DNA of 48,058 nt from an uncultured cyanobacterium (GTDB lineage: Bacteria > Cyanobacteriota > Cyanobacteriia > Cyanobacteriales > Microcystaceae), in the NCBI GenBank assembly GCA_903869185.1, contig CAIPYC010000165.1, positions 1 through 48,058 of the forward strand. Direction: 5' to 3'. Shown one piece after another: positions 7,722-16,125 of this stretch. Numbering within the stretch: position 1 is the stretch's first letter; the number at the start of each line of letters is the position of its first letter. Position numbers and translations under genes: made by a program. The notes under the pieces are model-generated. The model did no database searches. It was not told the DNA's origin and worked only from the letters and a program-made list of their open reading frames with translations.

Positions 7722-10166
7722 TTAGGCAATTTGAAATCCTTGTTGTTTAGCCACTTGTTTGGCTTGTTTGAAAAAGTCGGTTAAAGATTGGTTGGAAAGT
7801 AAAATTGGTTGATTGGGCATGTTAATTATTAGATCCCCGCCTTTGCTGTTATTATTGCTTACATTGTTAATATTTTGATTTGTGCCTCCATTTTTATATG
7901 GGCTAACAATAGAGTTGGCTATTTGTTGGCTAGTGGTATTAATTGGCGCTTGCCCTTTTTGCATACCAAGATTAAGTCCTTGCATGGTATAGTCTCCAAT
8001 TTCCATCATTACTTTGGAGGGTGAGTGGATATTAAGAGCATCTTTGAACCCTTTTTGGATACTATCTCCTAATTGATTGGCTAAATTCTTTAAATCATTC
8101 CATTTATTTTTGAGTCCATTCATCAACCCTTCAATGATATTTCTACCTATGTCGTATAGGTTTATGTTTTTTAAACTATTAAATGCGTCTGAAATAAAAT
8201 TTTTAATATTATTAAAATTATTTACAATTGCATTATACATTTCTACATCTTTGTCCCAGATAAATTTAGTAAAGTTATCCCAAGCATTCTTACCAAAATT
8301 AACTATATCGTTCCATATCTGGTTTATTTTTGAAGGCAGAGAAAGCAAAAAATTAAAAGTATTTACCATTGCTGAAATAAGAAAATTAGTAAATGAATCC
8401 CAAAGACTTTGGATAAAATTAATAAACTTAATAAACTCTACAACTGTTAAACCAGCCATAAAACCAAAAGCGTAGGCAATAGAATTTAATTTGTCTTGCC
8501 AGCTACTTGCCAACCAATTTATAACTGTATTCCAGACATTTTGTATTAACTGCAGAGCTGGTGCAAAGAAATCCACAATAGAGTTAAGCCCGCTATTAAA
8601 TACACCTACTAACCAATTCCAAGCTAAACTTAACTGTTGCGTGACAAAACCCCAATTTTTCCAAAGCAAAAACCCAACTCCAATTACCGCACCAATAGCC
8701 AAAGCCACTAAAAATATAGGGCTAGTAACAATTACCATTGCTATGCCAAATAGAGCCATCGCACCTGTAGCCAGTAACATAATACCATTAAAAATTGCCA
8801 CAGCTCCATAAACTAAAGCAAAACCAGTTGCAATTCCACCCAAAAACCCAGCAAGGTTAATAATCCAATCTTTATTTTGGTTATACCAATCAGCCCACTC
8901 TTGGAATTTCTGAGTAACTTTTGGTATTTCGTCTTTAACCCAGTTAAAAGCAACTTTCAAATCCTCAAACGAAGTTTTAACAAACTCTCCAACTTTTTTA
9001 ATCACTTCTTGAATTTCCCCTCTATGATCTTGAAATGCTTTTGTTGCCCACTGTACACCTTGAATAAGCATCGGTAAAATTGCTGTTCCAACTTCAATCA
9101 TCATTACATTAAGGTTATTCATCCCAACTTTGGTGAGAATATCTAGGTTATCTTGGGTTGCGCTATAACTATCAGCAAGAGCATTTTGACCTTGGTCAAC
9201 TTTAGCTAGTGAATCTGCCATTAATTTACCCCCACTTGCTCCATCTACCATTAGAAACTTAAGTCCTCTTATTTCGGGCATGATTTCTTTCATTGTGGTT
9301 ACATTACCACCGGTTGCTTTTTCTACATCTTTTAACGCATCTTGAAGACTCATTGAACCTTGTCGAACTTTTTGAAAATCTTCGTAAACATCAATACCTG
9401 TAGTATGAGCTAAATCATCCATCGCATTTCTAGCTTGTTTAGTTGGAACTTCTAAATGTAACAATGCTTGATTAATACTAGTTACAGCCTCACTAGCATC
9501 AATTCCGTTACTAGTCATCATAGCCATAGAACCCATGGCTTCTCTAAAATTCACCCCTGTAAGTTTGGTAGTGCTAGCCAGCGTTCCCATCACTGGAGTT
9601 AGCTGATCCATGGTCATGTTACCACCTACCATAGCGCCGTGCATATAGCCCAGATACTTAGCCGTTTCGTTGGCGTTAGCTCCATAATCGTGCATCGCAA
9701 TTGCCACCGCTCCAGTCACGTGACTAACAGTATCTCCAGTTACAATCGCCGCTTTGTTGGCTTCTGTGATCAATTGAGTACTTTGAGCCAAACTAAATCC
9801 TTCCGACCCAGCCGTTCTATATGCTTCAGCGATGTCTTTCATTGGAGCAGGGCTAACCATCATTACCCCCTTGATTGCATCGCTAAGTTGAGCAGTTTGG
9901 GCAGTTGTTAAATCAAGGTTACTACTAGTTTCCCGAATAGTCTTTTGGAAGTCTACTGCCATTTTAACTGACAGACCAGTAAAAGCAACCGCTGCAACCC
10001 CAGCTGCTAAACCTATACCAACAACTGCTTTCCCAGCCGCAGCTAAAGCATCAGTCACACCATTTCCATTGTCTCCCAACCCCTTCAATTCATTACTCAC
10101 ACCTTTGAGTTGCTTGGAGGCGTCATCTTGGGCTTGGATTATGATTTTTAAAAGCTCGTTGGTCAT
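7722..10166 (-). CDS. tail tape measure protein
   Basis: An 814-residue protein that sets tail length and passes through the tail during DNA ejection. The N-terminus (1-40) is helical and polar. Residues about 50-75 are hydrophobic, and residues about 95-330 match the conserved TMP region (VMMVSPAPMKDIAEAYRTAG, GSMAMMTSNGIDASEAV). Hydrophobic helices lie at about 435-510, and more amphipathic repeats with W/F/N follow to about 690. The C-terminus has the typical LNIHSPSKVMMEIGDY motif. At 3 bases per residue it predicts a tail of roughly 120 nm (about 1.5 Angstrom per residue). The two chaperone reading frames lie directly upstream. Confidence 0.95.
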   Translation of the reverse strand: MTNELLKIIIQAQDDASKQLKGVSNELKGLGDNGNGVTDALAAAGKAVVGIGLAAGVAAVAFTGLSVKMAVDFQKTIRETSSNLDLTTAQTAQLSDAIKGVMMVSPAPMKDIAEAYRTAGSEGFSLAQSTQLITEANKAAIVTGDTVSHVTGAVAIAMHDYGANANETAKYLGYMHGAMVGGNMTMDQLTPVMGTLASTTKLTGVNFREAMGSMAMMTSNGIDASEAVTSINQALLHLEVPTKQARNAMDDLAHTTGIDVYEDFQKVRQGSMSLQDALKDVEKATGGNVTTMKEIMPEIRGLKFLMVDGASGGKLMADSLAKVDQGQNALADSYSATQDNLDILTKVGMNNLNVMMIEVGTAILPMLIQGVQWATKAFQDHRGEIQEVIKKVGEFVKTSFEDLKVAFNWVKDEIPKVTQKFQEWADWYNQNKDWIINLAGFLGGIATGFALVYGAVAIFNGIMLLATGAMALFGIAMVIVTSPIFLVALAIGAVIGVGFLLWKNWGFVTQQLSLAWNWLVGVFNSGLNSIVDFFAPALQLIQNVWNTVINWLASSWQDKLNSIAYAFGFMAGLTVVEFIKFINFIQSLWDSFTNFLISAMVNTFNFLLSLPSKINQIWNDIVNFGKNAWDNFTKFIWDKDVEMYNAIVNNFNNIKNFISDAFNSLKNINLYDIGRNIIEGLMNGLKNKWNDLKNLANQLGDSIQKGFKDALNIHSPSKVMMEIGDYTMQGLNLGMQKGQAPINTTSQQIANSIVSPYKNGGTNQNINNVSNNNSKGGDLIINMPNQPILLSNQSLTDFFKQAKQVAKQQGFQIA

Positions 10167-10169
10167 CGG

Positions 10170-10415
10170 TTATTTATTTTGGCTTTGCCTTCTTTTATGT
10201 CCCTGTGCTTCTGCTTGTTTGTATTCTATTAGCTTTATAATTGTTTCCGCGGAGTTCTCTTCATAGAATTGCTTTTCACTTAGCCCCCATTCAAACATTA
10301 GACTTAGTTCGTTGTATTCTGCTGGTACTCTACTTGTATCGTTGGCAAAAGCTTCGGATACCAATAGAAAGTTCTCTTCACTAACTAAACTTGTACCTGT
10401 GTTGGGGTTGGTGTT
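10170..10415 (-). CDS. tail assembly chaperone T segment, made by -1 frameshift
   Basis: This frame has no ATG. The open frame continues upstream without a stop, through the 3' end of the preceding chaperone gene, to the slippery heptamer at 10415-10421. After slippage it adds about 81 residues (NTNPNTGTSLVSEENFLLV..., ending KRRQSQNK), giving a fusion of about 223 residues. This is the G/GT arrangement of long-tailed phages, in which the GT product recruits the tail tube and binds the tape measure. A TTG at 10364 could be an independent start, but frame, overlap and gene order favour frameshifting. Confidence 0.8.
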   Translation of the reverse strand, partial: NTNPNTGTSLVSEENFLLVSEAFANDTSRVPAEYNELSLMFEWGLSEKQFYEENSAETIIKLIEYKQAEAQGHKRRQSQNK

Positions 10416-10840
10416 AAAAAACTTGCTTCTTGAACTAGAGCGAGTAACTTTTCACCATCCTCGGCGTCTAAACTGGCTAAAGTTTCCTCAGAAATGTTAA
10501 ACAAAGCCTTGATTAGTTCGTCCTCTTGGAGGTCTTTGTTGGCGGTCAAGGTTACCAGACTTTCTGGACTTGGTTTTGGATTATTTGGATCAGTTAAATC
10601 AAATTTAACATCTTTAAATTGCAAGTTTTTTATTTCTCTAAGCTTTAGAAATTTAAGGTTTTTGCTTTTAAAAGTAACTGTAGTTCCATCAGTCAAACTG
10701 ATTTGAATTCCGTCTAACTCCTGTAAAGTTCTCTTAACTGGTGCTGGATTAGCTACAGCATTTTCTTTTTGAGCTTGTAACTGAGCTAAAGCGTCGTTAC
10801 TTACCTGCTCGGCGGTTGGTTGTGGTTGTATATCGTTCAT
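10385..10840 (-). CDS. tail assembly chaperone (G-type)
   Basis: A 151-residue cytoplasmic protein between the major tail protein and the tape measure, the standard position for the tail chaperone. It starts with a disordered Q/A/P-rich stretch. A beta-alpha domain follows (LDGIQISLTDGTTVTFKSKN; LKLREIKNLQFKDV), then a helical C-terminus (LAALVQEASF-type). The 3' end holds a slippery heptamer that can redirect ribosomes into the -1 frame. It probably prevents premature tail polymerisation; that role comes from gene order, not from sequence similarity alone. Confidence 0.75.
   Translation of the reverse strand: MNDIQPQPTAEQVSNDALAQLQAQKENAVANPAPVKRTLQELDGIQISLTDGTTVTFKSKNLKFLKLREIKNLQFKDVKFDLTDPNNPKPSPESLVTLTANKDLQEDELIKALFNISEETLASLDAEDGEKLLALVQEASFLTPTPTQVQV
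10415..10421 (-). promoter_or_regulatory. -1 programmed frameshift site T TTT TTA
   Basis: On the minus strand the zero-frame codons are AGT TTT TTA ACA, which gives the canonical slippery heptamer T TTT TTA, nine codons before the TAG stop of the upstream gene. Shifting back one base enters the open frame that runs to 10170. The frame arithmetic fits exactly: 10415 and 10364 differ by a multiple of three. Confidence 0.8.
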
Positions 10841-10862
10841 AAAAATAAATGATTAATTAAAA

Positions 10863-11870
10863 TTAGGCAGTTGCGCTTGTTGAGTTGATCAAAGTAGCTT
10901 GCACGGTATAACCTGCTACAGTGTCTAACTGTGGCATAAAGGTTGCATCTACAATGGCTGGAGCGTCTTTGTCGGTTTTAGTCATCGTATCCATTCTACC
11001 TACACCCCAAATAAATTTAAGAGTTGGTTTGAGTGTAGAAGTACCAATAACTGAACTTTCAGAACGCAACCCTACAATTTGGAAAGCTTGTTTGATGCCA
11101 GTAAAGGAGTTAGTTTCTAGGGTATTACCAACAGCTGTTTTTGGTAGGTAACTAAATTTAAATTCGGTTTTGAATTTGGCTTTAATTTCATCCACTGGAG
11201 TTAAAGAGCCAAGAGCCTTATCATCAACAGTTTCGTTACTCAATTTAAGAGAAAAAGAACGAGTATCAAAAGCAGTTGGAGAGCTTAGTCCACTTACAGT
11301 AGTTGCGTAGCTAATGGCAAAGTGTTTACCATACAAGTACATACTTGGTGCAGTGTAACTAACTGTTTGAGTACTTGCAGCTGTCCTTGCTAGTCCTGTG
11401 ATAGTAATCGAGCAAGTAGCATCGCCTCCAGCTTCAGCTTTGATTTCTAAGTCTTTAATTTGGCATCCATTAACCTTATACCAGTTTAAAGTTCCAGATG
11501 TATCTACACCATTTTGAAAGAATAGAGTAAAAGCTAAGGGTTGCGCATTGTTTAAATTAGTACCAACCCAAGTAGTAGCACCTAGTGCAGTTGTAGGTGT
11601 TAATTGACCAAAAAAGTAGTAAAGAATATTGGTTAGGTTATTAGCATCTAACTTAAATTCTAACTTACTTTCGAAATCTTGATATTGAATTTCAGTGCTT
11701 AAAACCTCATCTAGTACGCCAAAATTGGAGTTATCGATATAAGGTTCATTCTTAACATTGTCATCAAAACTGATAACTGGTAGCCACCAAGCGGCGGTTG
11801 TTTGTGCTGTATTTCTTGTACCTTCCTTTGCGAATCCTACGGCGAGTTGTCGCCCTAATATTGTTGCCAT
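10863..11870 (-). CDS. major tail (tube) protein
   Basis: A 335-residue beta-rich protein encoded before the tail chaperones. It begins with a segment typical of tail tube proteins (ILGRQLAVGFAKEGTRNTA) and has repeated Thr/Ser/Gly-rich strands. The DNA contains no tail sheath gene, so the particle should be a siphovirus. The position after the tail terminator and a small acidic protein fits. The start ATG is 2 bp after the upstream stop, and no Shine-Dalgarno is present. Confidence 0.85.
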   Translation of the reverse strand: MATILGRQLAVGFAKEGTRNTAQTTAAWWLPVISFDDNVKNEPYIDNSNFGVLDEVLSTEIQYQDFESKLEFKLDANNLTNILYYFFGQLTPTTALGATTWVGTNLNNAQPLAFTLFFQNGVDTSGTLNWYKVNGCQIKDLEIKAEAGGDATCSITITGLARTAASTQTVSYTAPSMYLYGKHFAISYATTVSGLSSPTAFDTRSFSLKLSNETVDDKALGSLTPVDEIKAKFKTEFKFSYLPKTAVGNTLETNSFTGIKQAFQIVGLRSESSVIGTSTLKPTLKFIWGVGRMDTMTKTDKDAPAIVDATFMPQLDTVAGYTVQATLINSTSATA

Positions 11871-11872
11871 AA

Positions 11873-12142
11873 TTATTGTTGATTGTTGTTTAAATTGTTT
11901 ATATCCTCTGATTTTAGGGGCTCAGAAGTAGTAGCCTCACTAGGAGGATTTATCTCTGGCACTATTTCAGGAGCTACCTCGCTAGAGGGTGTTTGCTCAA
12001 AATTGACGTCTGGATTGCCAGCTACAAAAGCTTCATATTGAGCTACTGCATCGTTATAGCTAGAAGCCAAAAATGACTTACCTATACTTGGGAAAAAATA
12101 ACTTTCTTGCTCTATTTCCTGATTGATTAGTGTTTTTGGCAT
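11873..12142 (-). CDS. small acidic protein of the tail block, 89 aa
   Basis: Unrecognised. The N-terminal half has one possible small domain (YFFPSIGKSFLASSYNDAV), and the C-terminal half is a disordered acidic tail rich in Glu, Pro, Ser and Asn. It lies between the tail terminator and the tube gene. The start codon is partly inside a hairpin (12141-12167), and the 13-base block motif lies 38 bases upstream. It may be the first gene of a separate transcription unit for tail proteins. Confidence 0.65.
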   Translation of the reverse strand: MPKTLINQEIEQESYFFPSIGKSFLASSYNDAVAQYEAFVAGNPDVNFEQTPSSEVAPEIVPEINPPSEATTSEPLKSEDINNLNNNQQ

Positions 12143-12167
12143 AGTGCTTGATGTTCACCTGCACTAT
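12141..12167 (-). promoter_or_regulatory. hairpin overlapping a start codon
   Basis: ATAGTGC and GCACTAT (12161-12167 and 12141-12147) form a 7-bp stem with a 13-base loop. The 3' arm includes the first two bases of the ATG at 12140-12142. The loop contains AGGTGA, the closest thing to a ribosome binding site nearby. The structure could limit translation of the 89-residue gene. Confidence 0.45.
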
Positions 12168-12179
12168 AGCCTTTCAGTT

Positions 12180-12192
12180 CAGTTCGTATTTT
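12180..12192 (-). promoter_or_regulatory. late-block motif AAAATACGAACTG, copy 1
   Basis: Read on the minus strand, AAAATACGAACTG is followed five bases later by AAAG. It lies 38 bases upstream of the ATG at 12142. The same 13 bases occur at 17442-17454 and 25090-25102, each just upstream of the first gene of a structural sub-block. Confidence 0.55.
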
Positions 12193-12696
12193 TTAAAGTT
12201 GGTTTTTGTCGATTATATTCCAAACCTCCACCACAAAATCCTCATAAATTAGACCATCTTTAGTGATTGGATTAGGGCTAAAAGTCTTTGCCACTTCTTT
12301 AACAATTAAATTAATCCAAACAGTCACTCCACTGCCATTAGTGTAACCATCTGCTATACTTTGGGTTTGTAATTTATTCAAAATTAATTGCTCTAAAGTA
12401 TCAATTCTAGCTTCTTGTAGTGGATCTACATTATCATCAGAGGCGTACTTCCACACTGCCGTGATCATGTATTGGTAACTTCTCAAATAGCTTCCAGTAT
12501 CTAAATTAAATTTGCTACTTTCAAATGCATTGGTTGGCGAGCCATAACCACCCGAAGTTATGTATATATATGGATCAGAAATTCCAGCATTGCGATAGTG
12601 AGTGGATACACTAAGGCTACTACCTTCAAAAGTTAAAGATTGAAGTATAGTTTGTAATTCTGTTTTGTGAGTTGCCCTGTAATCTGGTATGGACAT
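12193..12696 (-). CDS. tail terminator protein candidate
   Basis: A 167-residue protein encoded after the HK97 gp10-like gene, the usual place of the tail terminator that caps the tail tube. An N-terminal helix (DYRATHKTELQTILQSL) and alternating strands and helices match that fold in general. No enzymatic motif is seen. Its stop lies inside the 12180 motif. Assignment rests on synteny. Confidence 0.6.
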   Translation of the reverse strand: MSIPDYRATHKTELQTILQSLTFEGSSLSVSTHYRNAGISDPYIYITSGGYGSPTNAFESSKFNLDTGSYLRSYQYMITAVWKYASDDNVDPLQEARIDTLEQLILNKLQTQSIADGYTNGSGVTVWINLIVKEVAKTFSPNPITKDGLIYEDFVVEVWNIIDKNQL

Positions 12697-12701
12697 AAAT
12701 T

Positions 12702-13172
12702 TTAATTTGGTTTGTTAAGAAAATCTTGAATATTTTTTTGGATTATACTTTGGGCTTGGTTGGTCGCTTTTTCTATTGCTGGTGCAAAGAATGGGTATGC
12801 TAAAGTTCCAGGATGATTGACTTTGCGAGCAAATCGTTTAACCCCGCCAGAAGTCCACCTAAGGAATCTACCACTTTTAGGGTAAATGGTATGGGCTTTT
12901 GTACCTTTTTCAATAAAAATTCCATAATATTTACCTACCTCTACTTGATAGGCTAGGTTGTTGAGTTTTGTAGAAGTAACAGACCTTTTTAAATCGCCAG
13001 TCCTTTTCCAAGGTACTTTGCGAGAATAAACAGAAGCTTGTAGGTTTTTTTTAGCTTCGTTTCTGATCAGACTGGAAATATTCAAGACTGATTTTTCCGC
13101 GGGCTTAGTAATACCTTGCTCTAAAAGGGCTTTTAATTCTTGATTACCTTCAATGTGAAAATTAAAGCTCAT
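12702..13172 (-). CDS. HK97 gp10-like neck/tail completion protein
   Basis: A 156-residue basic protein. The N-terminal helix (NFHIEGNQELKALLEQ) is followed by segments typical of the HK97 gp10 family: a KRTGDLKRSV stretch and a KYYGIFIEKGTKAHTI stretch, then a YPFFAPAIEKA region near the C-terminus. Proteins of this family join the head connector to the tail tube. Its start overlaps the upstream TGA stop as ATGA, so the two genes are translationally coupled. Confidence 0.8.
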   Translation of the reverse strand: MSFNFHIEGNQELKALLEQGITKPAEKSVLNISSLIRNEAKKNLQASVYSRKVPWKRTGDLKRSVTSTKLNNLAYQVEVGKYYGIFIEKGTKAHTIYPKSGRFLRWTSGGVKRFARKVNHPGTLAYPFFAPAIEKATNQAQSIIQKNIQDFLNKPN

Positions 13173-13498
13173 GCTAATTCGGGTAAGGTTATAGTTTTAA
13201 CGTGCAGTTTGTAATAAGGCTTTAAAACTGAACTGCCTTTTTGGTATAGTGGGTTTTCAATTACCTGGTAGGCTTGCGAGCCAATTTTAAGGTAGTCACC
13301 TTTAAGCGGAATAAAGCTTATTGTACTTTGGGCTACATAAACATTAAAAGACACACCTACAGGGTCACTTTCCAATTTGCCAGTAGACGCATAAATAGCA
13401 AAATTGCTAAAAGTACCAATCAAAGTTTTAGTATGACTTACATCTTGGTAATATTTAACCGTCACTGGTAGGAATGTTGGTTTTTGGTGTATCTCCAT
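13169..13498 (-). CDS. head closure / stopper protein candidate
   Basis: A 109-residue beta-rich protein between the connector gene and the gp10-like gene, which is the usual place of the head-completion (stopper) protein. The last 40 residues contain a compact barrel-like pattern (GDYLKIGSQAYQVIENPLY). It ends with TGA in an ATGA overlap, which is direct evidence that TGA is a stop codon here. Confidence 0.6.
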   Translation of the reverse strand: MEIHQKPTFLPVTVKYYQDVSHTKTLIGTFSNFAIYASTGKLESDPVGVSFNVYVAQSTISFIPLKGDYLKIGSQAYQVIENPLYQKGSSVLKPYYKLHVKTITLPELA

Positions 13499-13549
13499 AA
13501 AAACGGCTTTAATAATTACAAGATTTTAAGTTTTTATTTCTTTTTTGAC

Positions 13550-14224
13550 TTACATAGCCATACCCACCTCACTATCCACCATGGCATAAGAATATAGGGC
13601 AGAAGCTAGACTTGGCACACTTTCAAGGTTCCCAGAGGCTAAATTTGCAGCATTGACTAAATATTCAGGAGGTACAGCATAAAAAGTTTCTAAGTTTTCT
13701 ATTTTATCTCTTTGAATTAGACCATTACCTTGGTATTTATTCCAAGTGTAGGCTGTCAAAGTTGCAAAATACAAAGCTCGTTCCAGATCAGCTGGCAGAC
13801 TACTTGCATAGCCAAAAGTACCAGTAATTACTAAATAGCTGACCTTAGTTAGCGCATACCCAAATAGGCGGATACTAACTACTGGTAAAGGGTTAGAACT
13901 ATCCCAGTTCACTTGGTTGTTTGGATATTCCAAAATATAATCAGTATCTTTAGTTAGCACCGTTCCAGTATCTCCAACGCTAGAGTAGTAAGTAACCACC
14001 AGCCCACTTTCCTGCCAAGCACCGATAGTACGTTTAGTAATACCGTTACTATAGCCAAAAAGTTTAGGGCTGGTTTTGCTAGTCTGGTAACTAAAAGTAG
14101 TTCTAGTTATTTTATCAATACTACTACTAAAAGACTGCAAAATCCAAGTTAAATAGGTGTCAAAAGTTGAATCTGACGCCAATCCAGCTCGAAGTTTGAA
14201 GTCTGATAGAGTAATATAGGACAT
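13550..14224 (-). CDS. head-tail connector (gp6-like adaptor)
   Basis: A 224-residue protein downstream of the capsid genes. The N-terminus (YITLSDFKLRAGL...TYLTWILQSFSSSIDKITRTTF) matches the gp6-like connector pattern of an alpha-helical adaptor that binds the portal ring. A beta-rich middle follows, then a helical segment (LPADLERALYFATLTAYTWNKY), which is typical of this family. The start shares one base with the previous stop (TAATG). It should form the neck with the next three genes. Confidence 0.8.
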   Translation of the reverse strand: MSYITLSDFKLRAGLASDSTFDTYLTWILQSFSSSIDKITRTTFSYQTSKTSPKLFGYSNGITKRTIGAWQESGLVVTYYSSVGDTGTVLTKDTDYILEYPNNQVNWDSSNPLPVVSIRLFGYALTKVSYLVITGTFGYASSLPADLERALYFATLTAYTWNKYQGNGLIQRDKIENLETFYAVPPEYLVNAANLASGNLESVPSLASALYSYAMVDSEVGMAM

Positions 14225-14559
14225 TAGGCAATAGGTCTAACTTTAACTGCCAAGAGAGGTGTACCTCCAGTAGAAGCTGAGAAGTTGACTCTTGCGTATC
14301 TGTAGCTTCCGCGATTTACTGTGTGAACATATAATCCATTTGCAGTTACTGCTGTAGAAGCTTGATTAAGAACGGCAACAGCTGTAGAAGCGTCAACAGA
14401 TAAGTCAATGTTAAATGTTGCATTGGTACCAACTGCAGACAAAGTAATTTCAAAAGAAAAAACACCAGCATCTACAGAGTCAAGATCAACCCAGGCAGTT
14501 GTAGTTGCTGAGCCAACACCTGTGACGTTAAGTAGGGTTTGTGGGATAAGTTTAGCCAT
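14224..14559 (-). CDS. small beta-rich protein, capsid decoration candidate
   Basis: A 111-residue protein composed almost entirely of Thr/Ala/Val/Ser-rich strands (VGSATTTAWVDLDSVDAGVF). It has no charged core or membrane helix. Its place two genes after the major capsid gene and its immunoglobulin-like look suggest a head decoration or cement protein. This is inference; no family is recognised with certainty. Confidence 0.55.
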   Translation of the reverse strand: MAKLIPQTLLNVTGVGSATTTAWVDLDSVDAGVFSFEITLSAVGTNATFNIDLSVDASTAVAVLNQASTAVTANGLYVHTVNRGSYRYARVNFSASTGGTPLLAVKVRPIA

Positions 14560-14567
14560 AATATATT

Positions 14568-14867
14568 TTATTTAGTTACATTTAGATCAACATTTTTGGA
14601 TTGAACTGTAGAAGTAGGAATTGCTTCAACTTCAGTTTCTTTCCCAGATACTTTTTCAATAATAGGTGTCTGTTCGTTAACAACTTCACCACGAACAGTT
14701 ATTTGAGCAATGTAAGAACTGCCTTTGGCATAGATTAGGTCGTTAGGAAAGACATCTGCATCGTCAAAAGTCTCGTTGATTGTTAGTACTCTTGATTCGT
14801 ACTGACCTGTTTCTTTGTTTTTAATAGACAAAGAATATGTAGGAATTTTTAGTTTGTAGATAGCCAT
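14568..14867 (-). CDS. hypothetical head-region protein, 99 aa
   Basis: Unrecognised. The first 70 residues form a short beta domain (KLKIPTYSLSIKNKET; SSYIAQITVRGE), and the rest is Thr/Glu-rich. It starts 8 bp after the capsid gene stop and ends 8 bp before the next start, so it belongs to the head operon. It may be a head accessory or stabilising protein. Confidence 0.55.
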   Translation of the reverse strand: MAIYKLKIPTYSLSIKNKETGQYESRVLTINETFDDADVFPNDLIYAKGSSYIAQITVRGEVVNEQTPIIEKVSGKETEVEAIPTSTVQSKNVDLNVTK

Positions 14868-14875
14868 AATTAAAA

Positions 14876-16123
14876 TTAGTTAGCGACATTAACAGTGGAT
14901 AAAGTAGCTTTAACAAAAGAATCGTTAAGAGCTGGTCTTGCATCTGCAAAAGAGTAGCCAATCATGTTAGTTACCAAAGAACTTGCCTTGCTGTATGGAT
15001 CCATTAACATTCTAATATCTCCATTTTCACCCCACAAGTATTGAGTGCTAGGAGCACCAATAATTAAAGGAGCTGTGTTTGAAGAAGTTAAAACAGCTTC
15101 AGTTACAACGTAAGGAATACCAAAGACTTTTTGGTTAATGAAATCTACAATTTGACCAATCCAAGCATTAGAACCAGAAATTACAGTTCTCATTAGGATT
15201 GCTTCCAATTGTCCATTCATGAAAGCTAGCATATCGTCTTTAGCGATACCAGTGGCAGCTAAAGTACCATAACCCTTACTGAACATATCAATAATTGTGT
15301 TACCAGTAGAGACTGTTAAGGAAGTAGCATTGGTAAGCATTCCAAGAGGTTGGTTAGAACCAGTACCTTGAATAGCGTAGTAATCGCGACCATAAGCCAA
15401 TGCTCTAGCAACTAAATCAGTTACAGATACCATCAAACCTGGATTGATTTTCTCAATTAATTCGTTAGTAATTGGTAAAACAACTCCGTATTGAATTGGG
15501 TTTAAAGTAACCTGTTTGATACCATTAGTTGAATCCTCAACTGTGGTTCCAATATTGGTTAATGCTGTACCAGCGGTACCAAAAGTAGCAATAGGACGAC
15601 CAATCATTGTTGGAACAGCCAAGTTACCATTAGGTACATTGATTTTGTTTAACTCGTTGTATACCTTACCCCATTTAGGCATTCTTAGAACTAAATAGTT
15701 AGCCAAAGAAGTCTGAACTGTGTTACCACCTCCAGGAGTTGTAGTATCTTCAAGCACACCAGCTGCACGTTTGTAATCCCTTTTAATTTCAATAGCTTTT
15801 TCTTTATCACCTAAATGACCAAGTGCTTCAGCATGATCTAGTGTTTCGCCTAAAGAAATTTGAGGAATTTGACCATCCTCTGTTCTGATCTTAGAGTTGG
15901 CTCTAATAGAGCGGTTTAATCCGCTGATAAGTTCAGGGTTTTCCAAAGATGTTAAAGTAAAAGCGGCTAAGAAGTCAACTTTACCATCTTTAGTTTTAGA
16001 ATACTGTTGATTTCGTTGAAAAGATTCAGCGAATTTGTTGTTTTCAGCATCTAAGGCAGTTTTAGATACTTGGGTAGTAAGAACTTTACCAAGTTCTGCC
16101 ATTTGTTTTTCGTCAAAAGACAT
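14876..16123 (-). CDS. HK97-fold major capsid protein
   Basis: A 415-residue capsid subunit. The N-terminal 130 residues are charged and helical, like the delta/scaffold arm that the prohead protease removes. The mature part starts near the TPGGGNTVQTSLANYLVL segment and shows the HK97 E-loop/P-domain pattern (NVPNGNLAVPTMIG; GVVLPITNELIEKINP; AYGRDYYAIQGTGSNQPLG). It lies directly after the protease-scaffold gene (2 bp apart), as in HK97-type phages. Confidence 0.95.
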   Translation of the reverse strand: MSFDEKQMAELGKVLTTQVSKTALDAENNKFAESFQRNQQYSKTKDGKVDFLAAFTLTSLENPELISGLNRSIRANSKIRTEDGQIPQISLGETLDHAEALGHLGDKEKAIEIKRDYKRAAGVLEDTTTPGGGNTVQTSLANYLVLRMPKWGKVYNELNKINVPNGNLAVPTMIGRPIATFGTAGTALTNIGTTVEDSTNGIKQVTLNPIQYGVVLPITNELIEKINPGLMVSVTDLVARALAYGRDYYAIQGTGSNQPLGMLTNATSLTVSTGNTIIDMFSKGYGTLAATGIAKDDMLAFMNGQLEAILMRTVISGSNAWIGQIVDFINQKVFGIPYVVTEAVLTSSNTAPLIIGAPSTQYLWGENGDIRMLMDPYSKASSLVTNMIGYSFADARPALNDSFVKATLSTVNVAN

Positions 16124-16125
16124 AA

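Noticed and set aside
7408-9911. Plus-strand open frames within the tape measure and distal tail genes
   Set aside because: They are antisense to well-supported structural genes, have odd composition and no start signals.
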